Of a DNA stretch of 64,000 nt, positions 59,691-64,000 are shown one piece after another (the first letter of the stretch is position 1; the number at the start of each line of letters is the position of its first letter). This DNA is from Ottelia alismoides. Lineage: Eukaryota > Streptophyta > Magnoliopsida > Alismatales > Hydrocharitaceae. The position numbers and the translations under genes were made by a program. Under the pieces are notes generated by a model. It was given only the letters and a program-made list of their open reading frames with translations, was not told the DNA's origin and searched no databases. The stretch is taken from positions 372,001 to 436,000 of the forward strand of contig JAZKJV010006038.1 of the NCBI GenBank assembly GCA_037367405.1, read 5' to 3'.

Positions 59691-61898
59691 ATTGGATGGG
59701 ACCCTAAGTCCCATCTGAACCGTTCATCCCCCACCGCTCTCCAGTTGTAGATTAGATCGTTTGATCTAATTGTAACCATCCCCAAAGCAAGACCCCTGAC
59801 TGTTGGATCGAGCGATCCAATGGTCCATGAGCATCGTCTACCTTCAACCCGTCTATTACCCCTCGTACCCCCTCTGCCCCCTTCATATTTTGGAAGATGC
59901 CACATCCACTCCCTCTGTGTCATAACGCCACCTCCATGAAACCCACTCCTCTGCCATCCTCATGCCATCTTCACTGCCCCCTCCTTCACTCCTCCATCAA
60001 TTCGACAACCATACAAAACCGCCACCACCACCACATAACTCCTGACGACCCCTCCATAAATCCAGCTCCTTCACCTCCATCACCATTTCCACCATTCCAT
60101 ACGTTAGCCCAGCTTCACCGCCCCTCTAACGATAATGGAGGGGTAGATCATTGAGGCGATGACTACTCCCCGTCTAATGTCGACCCGCAGCTAATTCAGC
60201 TGTGTCACGGTGGCTCCGCCCCGTTCGAGTTTGCTGGATCGGTCACCCAGCACGTGCGAAGACCTCGGACTTCCTCCGAAGCCCAACCCAGGCCGTCTCC
60301 TCCACAGGATTCCCCTCTCCATGAGGTCCCCTTCCCTTGTCTCTTTCCTTTATTTCTCATAATTTTCCCAGCAACTCCGCTCAATTACACCGTCCACTGA
60401 TCATCTTACTACTGTTGCTATCCATCCAACATTCACGCCGACTACTCCCGACCACCTTCTCCCTTCTCCATACCCCATGCTGCTCTGCTCTAACTCCTCT
60501 CCAGTCCACCATAGTCAAAGACACAGTCTCCCATTCCCTCCGCCCTTACGAGACACCATCTCACTTCATATTCACACGTACAAAAAATGCTTCGGCTATT
60601 CTAATGATTGCACGTACTCCAAGCTTCAATGGTCGGATGTCCGCATACACCTCCGATCTGCTGTTCCATTACTGGTTACGCGTCGTTGACGACCGTCTAT
60701 AGCTACCCGGGATGCTTCTTCTCCGGTTGACCATCTTCGCCAAATGGTCGGGGTGCTTCACCACCATACTAAGATGAGGAGGAGCCTGCGGGGCTCTGGC
60801 GAGCTCATCGGAGCCCCCATCTACACCACCTCTCCCCATGCGGAGGACGAAGACAATGCACCGTTGGATGGCTCCTCTCGGCGGCCAGCCAACGATACAG
60901 ATGTTACCACGTCGACCATCACCAAACCTTCGAGCTCGGGTCCACCGAACCTCGCTCCGAGCCACCAGATCCAGAAACGTGCCTCCCAAGTTGGACTAAC
61001 CCCGAGCCTGGTCCTGCACGTGCCATGCACGTACGGGGGCTGGGTCAATTGCAGATCTACCCCCAGAACTTTCCAGAATTATAAGGAGTTCCAAGCACAC
61101 GTACCTCATGTGCGTGCATGGACATTTTGCATAAATGCTCGGGCAAGAATGCATAATTACAAAAAGGCCCCTATACACAATAGCAAAATTACTTCAGGGC
61201 CCTGTCGGGTTTTACAAATTGCAAATAGGTCCCTCCATAGACCTATTTATGATTATTTATCCATTTATTTCTTGCATTTTATTACATTTATGCCCCTGCA
61301 TTCCATCTAGCATAACTTGCGCATCGTAGGTCCAATTTACTTGATTTCAATGTCATTTTGTTCCTTATTTTCTCATCTATCTAATGGTATATTTAATTTT
61401 TCTCATCTGACATCATTTTAAATGAAATGATTTTTAATGTTAGATGATGTCCTTGCTCCATATGTCTTTGCCCTTAATAGATAACTTCTCCTAAATTGAT
61501 GTCTTAAATTAACTCTGAAGTTGAATCATATATTATGCTCATTTGTCTCTAGGGCATTTTTGTATTATCTGCATGATTAACCCTTGCATTCATTCATACA
61601 TTATGCGTGACATCTCTTATAATGCATGAAAAACCAAATAAAAAATTACATGCAATTAAATTATATTTTGCATTTGCACGAAGAACTTTAAATGAGAAAC
61701 AATCCATGCATGCATCTAATTGACCAAAATTCAATAGATAAATTAAAGTAGATTGTATCACTGTGTTCGACTTGGTAGACTTGTGAAGTATAAATGCTCT
61801 ACAACATTCAAAGGATTGTGGTTTTTGCTGACCGAAATCTGTCTCCTAGGCTACAACATTTCTCTGATTATTTAAGAGGTGGATTTCACGTTCATCAA
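59690..61898 (+). mobile_element. Plus-oriented Athila-type LTR-like fragment (R/U5 part)
   Basis: GC-rich sequence (59690-61080) passes into a low-GC segment with AGGCCCCTATAC, GGGCCCTGTCGGGTTTTAC and AAATAGGTCCCTCC (about 61165-61240), then AT-rich DNA. Near 61765 CTGTGTTCGACTTGG corresponds to the terminal GGTCGAAC block of the other LTRs, and a possible end is TTCATCA at about 61898. The order matches the second half of a plus-oriented LTR. The 188-aa and 121-aa ORFs here lack motifs and follow LTR sequence. The left boundary is approximate. Confidence 0.5.
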
Positions 61899-62631
61899 TG
61901 AGTCTAATGAAGATGTATCCAGAAAAAATAATAACTCTTAAAAGTATTAGGTATACAATCTATTAAAATTAATTACCAAAATAACCACTTAATATATTAT
62001 AGCCTAGATATGCATGTAAATGAGATGATTTTTAGGCATAAAATAGAACACAATTAATTATGTATACTGTGAATTTTTGATAATTTTTGGAGCAATGGGT
62101 GATTTATTATGAATTTCAGAGCACATAGTAGGTAAACTATGCCAATTTTCACCAAATTAATAATAACAAATCAACCACTATTTACAAGAATTAAATAACC
62201 ATCCACAATGATAAAGCATTAATTATTCTATAATATGTCATTTTTGGAATTAAAATATGATGATAAAATGACACTCAAAATAAGACTCAAGTGCAGAGGT
62301 CTTCGAAGCAATACACTGAATAAAATCAAATAAAAAAACAACACAATTACGCTTATTTAATTATCCGAAATCCTTAGGGGTGTTCGCATAATTTCTCCAG
62401 ACCACACGTGACGTGGGCATGAGCTCCGGTATATGGGTGTTCTTTCGCATTTTTTTGGATCTACGGGGGCCTCGATGCCATTTCTCTCCCCGCTCATGTG
62501 TCACGTACGTGAAACGGAAGGCAAGGCATGCCGATGCTGTTGTGGACGGTAGAGGCTCATGCCCCGAGGGAGATGGCTGTGGTAAAATATTTCGATGAGG
62601 CTCAGGCCTCGAGGGCGCAAAGAGGCAGAGT
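61899..62631. other. Unassigned AT-rich and GC-rich spacer
   Basis: 61899-62390 is AT-rich without recognisable features. 62390-62630 is GC-richer with CACACGTGACGTGGGC near 62404. The minus-strand ORF at 62361-62699 spans this and the LINE 3' end and is not credible. I see no gene. Confidence 0.5.
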
Positions 62632-64000
62632 TTTTTTGTAAGTATTGAGTATATTCCAAAAATAACCAAAAAGGTGTACAGAGGCTTTAATAGCCCCACA
62701 AGTTCCTAACAAAATAAAAATTATAAGATGACTGATACAATGTTATAAGAGGAAAAAGGTATATCCTAAGTGTGCAAAATCTCAGGACAACATTGATACG
62801 TGAAGACCCCCCAAAGAGTCTTTGCATTTCGCACAGTATCCTAGAGGATGACGTCCAGTGGATAGGAGCCTCTCAGCGTCCATCGACAGTTCCTTTCGTT
62901 CCAAAGAGCCCACACAACCATGGCCAACAGAGAAGACAAGAAGTTGCGTTGAACCTGGTCGGGAGAAGAGGAGATCCAAGCAACAGTATCAACCAGCGGA
63001 AGACTAGGTGGGGTAGGTAAGCTACAAGCGAAGCATGCATCCTTCCATAGGGACGAGGCCATGGGGCAGCAGAAGAAAAGATGTCCATGGCTTTCCGACG
63101 TCGAAGAACATAGATAGCAGTTCATCGGCTCGCAGATACCCCAAGATGCCAGCCTATCGGTGGTTGGCAGACGCTGTAGTATCGCTCGGTAGAGCGTACA
63201 CGAGTATTTAGGCGGGGTACCTTTCGCCCAGACAACATTCGACCACGGTTGCAGAGCAGCCCTGGGACGTAGTAGGTCGTAGGCATCCTGGAAGGAGAAT
63301 CCCCTCGGGGAGTAGAGCCATCGAAACGGCGGGGAATCCCCTCCAATAGCATGGCGAATAAACTCGCGGTTCCTCAAAATAGCCCTCCAAATTCTGGAGT
63401 CGGAGGAGGACGACTGGAGGGCCCAAAAAGTTTGTGAATGCAAGTATTTAGATCTCATGAACAATGCCCAAATAGAGGAGTTCGAGGACAACACCCTCCA
63501 AGACCAAGAGGTCGTCATGGCCGATCGGAGAGAGGTAAGATCGCGCAGACCGAGGCCACCTTCCGCCTTGGGCAAACAAACCGTGGCCCAAAGCAATATC
63601 ATGTCTAGAGCGGACCCAAAGGAAGTCCGCACACAGCTTATCTATTAACTTGCAAATGCCGATAGGGATGAAGATACCAGCAATCCAGTAGAGATTGACA
63701 CCACGAATGATCGAGTTAAGGAGTTGAATGCGGCTGGAAAAAGACAGTGCCTTGGCTTTCCAGCCGCCAAGCAAGGCCCTCACCTTGTCTTCCAGAACAC
63801 GGAAGTCAGATCTCCTCCCATTGGAGGAGGCTAGCGGTAGGCCAAGAAACTGGGTGGGCAGAGAGCGGCTCAGGAAGCCAATTCCGAGGGTAGTAGATAA
63901 GTCATCACGGAAAGATTTGGGCCGAAAGATACACGACTTCCTGGCATTAAGCATAAGGCCAGACATATTGTAAAAGGATTCAAGGACTTCTTTAATGGCC
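62632..64000 (-). mobile_element. L1-type LINE, 3' end (ORF2 C-terminal half), continues past the window
   Basis: The minus-strand ORF from the window edge to 63448 reads SGLMLNARKSCIFRP, FLGLPLASSNGRR, LLGGWKAKALSFSSRIQLL and FLWVRSRHD, the RT thumb region of plant L1. A frameshift near 63590-63605 leads to VCLPKAEGGLGLRDL and the 63632-62841 ORF. That ORF ends with a zf-RVT domain: WAKGTPPKYSCTLYRAILQRLPTTDRL and CYLCSSTSESHGHLFFCC. A 3' UTR of about 200 bases follows to a short poly-A (plus-strand TTTTTTT at 62632-62638). The RT active site and endonuclease lie outside the window. This copy is frameshifted and so inactive. Confidence 0.88.

Noticed and set aside
59690..59923. Possible gag N-terminus at the start of the 264-aa ORF 59129-59923
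   Set aside because: Only the part below about 59690 matches the acidic linker and pol start. The upstream residues read through the LTR-like fragment and show no gag motif.
60744..61310. 188-aa plus-strand ORF
   Set aside because: It runs from GC-rich into typical LTR low-GC sequence without any domain, and the minus strand is also open over part of it. Most likely an LTR shadow.

Overview
The window is repeat-dominated chromosomal DNA from a flowering plant. The evidence is a small intron-containing potato-inhibitor-I gene, Athila-type Ty3/gypsy elements primed by tRNA-Asp, a Ty1/copia element primed by initiator tRNA-Met, MULE and plant-mobile-domain remnants, an Au-like SINE and an L1-type LINE. 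I cannot name the species. Only two ordinary host genes are visible, and they are paralogues of each other.

Layout. Positions 1-620 look like the end of an Athila-type LTR. From 704 a direct duplication begins. Copy A runs 704-3196 and continues at 44445 to about 45050 (related sequence reaches 45784). Copy B runs 46913 to about 49980. Each copy carries an apparently intact, minus-strand potato-inhibitor-I gene of 70 codons (1080-1405 and 47285-47612), followed on its high-coordinate side by decayed MULE/plant-mobile-domain sequence.

Copy A is split by a four-level nest. (1) A plus-oriented Athila-type solo LTR (3197-4851 and 42486-44439) has the TSD TCGTC. (2) It is broken by a Ty1/copia element with three LTRs (4852-42480). 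(3) The third copia LTR is broken by a minus-strand Athila element with roughly 4.1-kb LTRs (16767-40323, TSD ATCCT/ATACT). (4) The Athila 5' leader is broken by a related solo LTR (30470-34417, TSD TCCAT). Copy B still has the empty target site of level 1 at 49351-49355, which confirms that boundary.

The Athila element encodes, on the minus strand, gag, a linker region, protease, reverse transcriptase/RNase H and integrase. All are recognisable, but several frameshifts and stops break them. About 2.7 kb of non-coding sequence lies between pol and the 3' LTR, with no env-like ORF. A second, more decayed and 5'-truncated element of the same type (50840 to about 59690) has the same 3' non-coding architecture.

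The most interesting signal is in that 3' region of both elements. Four stem-loops share the arm CTATACTTAGG. In element sense most are followed by a G-run, so they resemble extra copies of the polypurine tract beside the 3' LTR. A second stem nearby shows several compensatory base changes between the two elements. The copia LTRs carry an unusual array of about ten short palindromes, many with the core AAT-GTG-ATT. To the right, a plus-oriented LTR-like fragment (about 59690-61898) abuts the truncated element. An L1-type LINE (about 62632 to beyond 64000, minus strand) closes the window. Homology and family statements come from reading motifs by eye; no alignment or database search was run.
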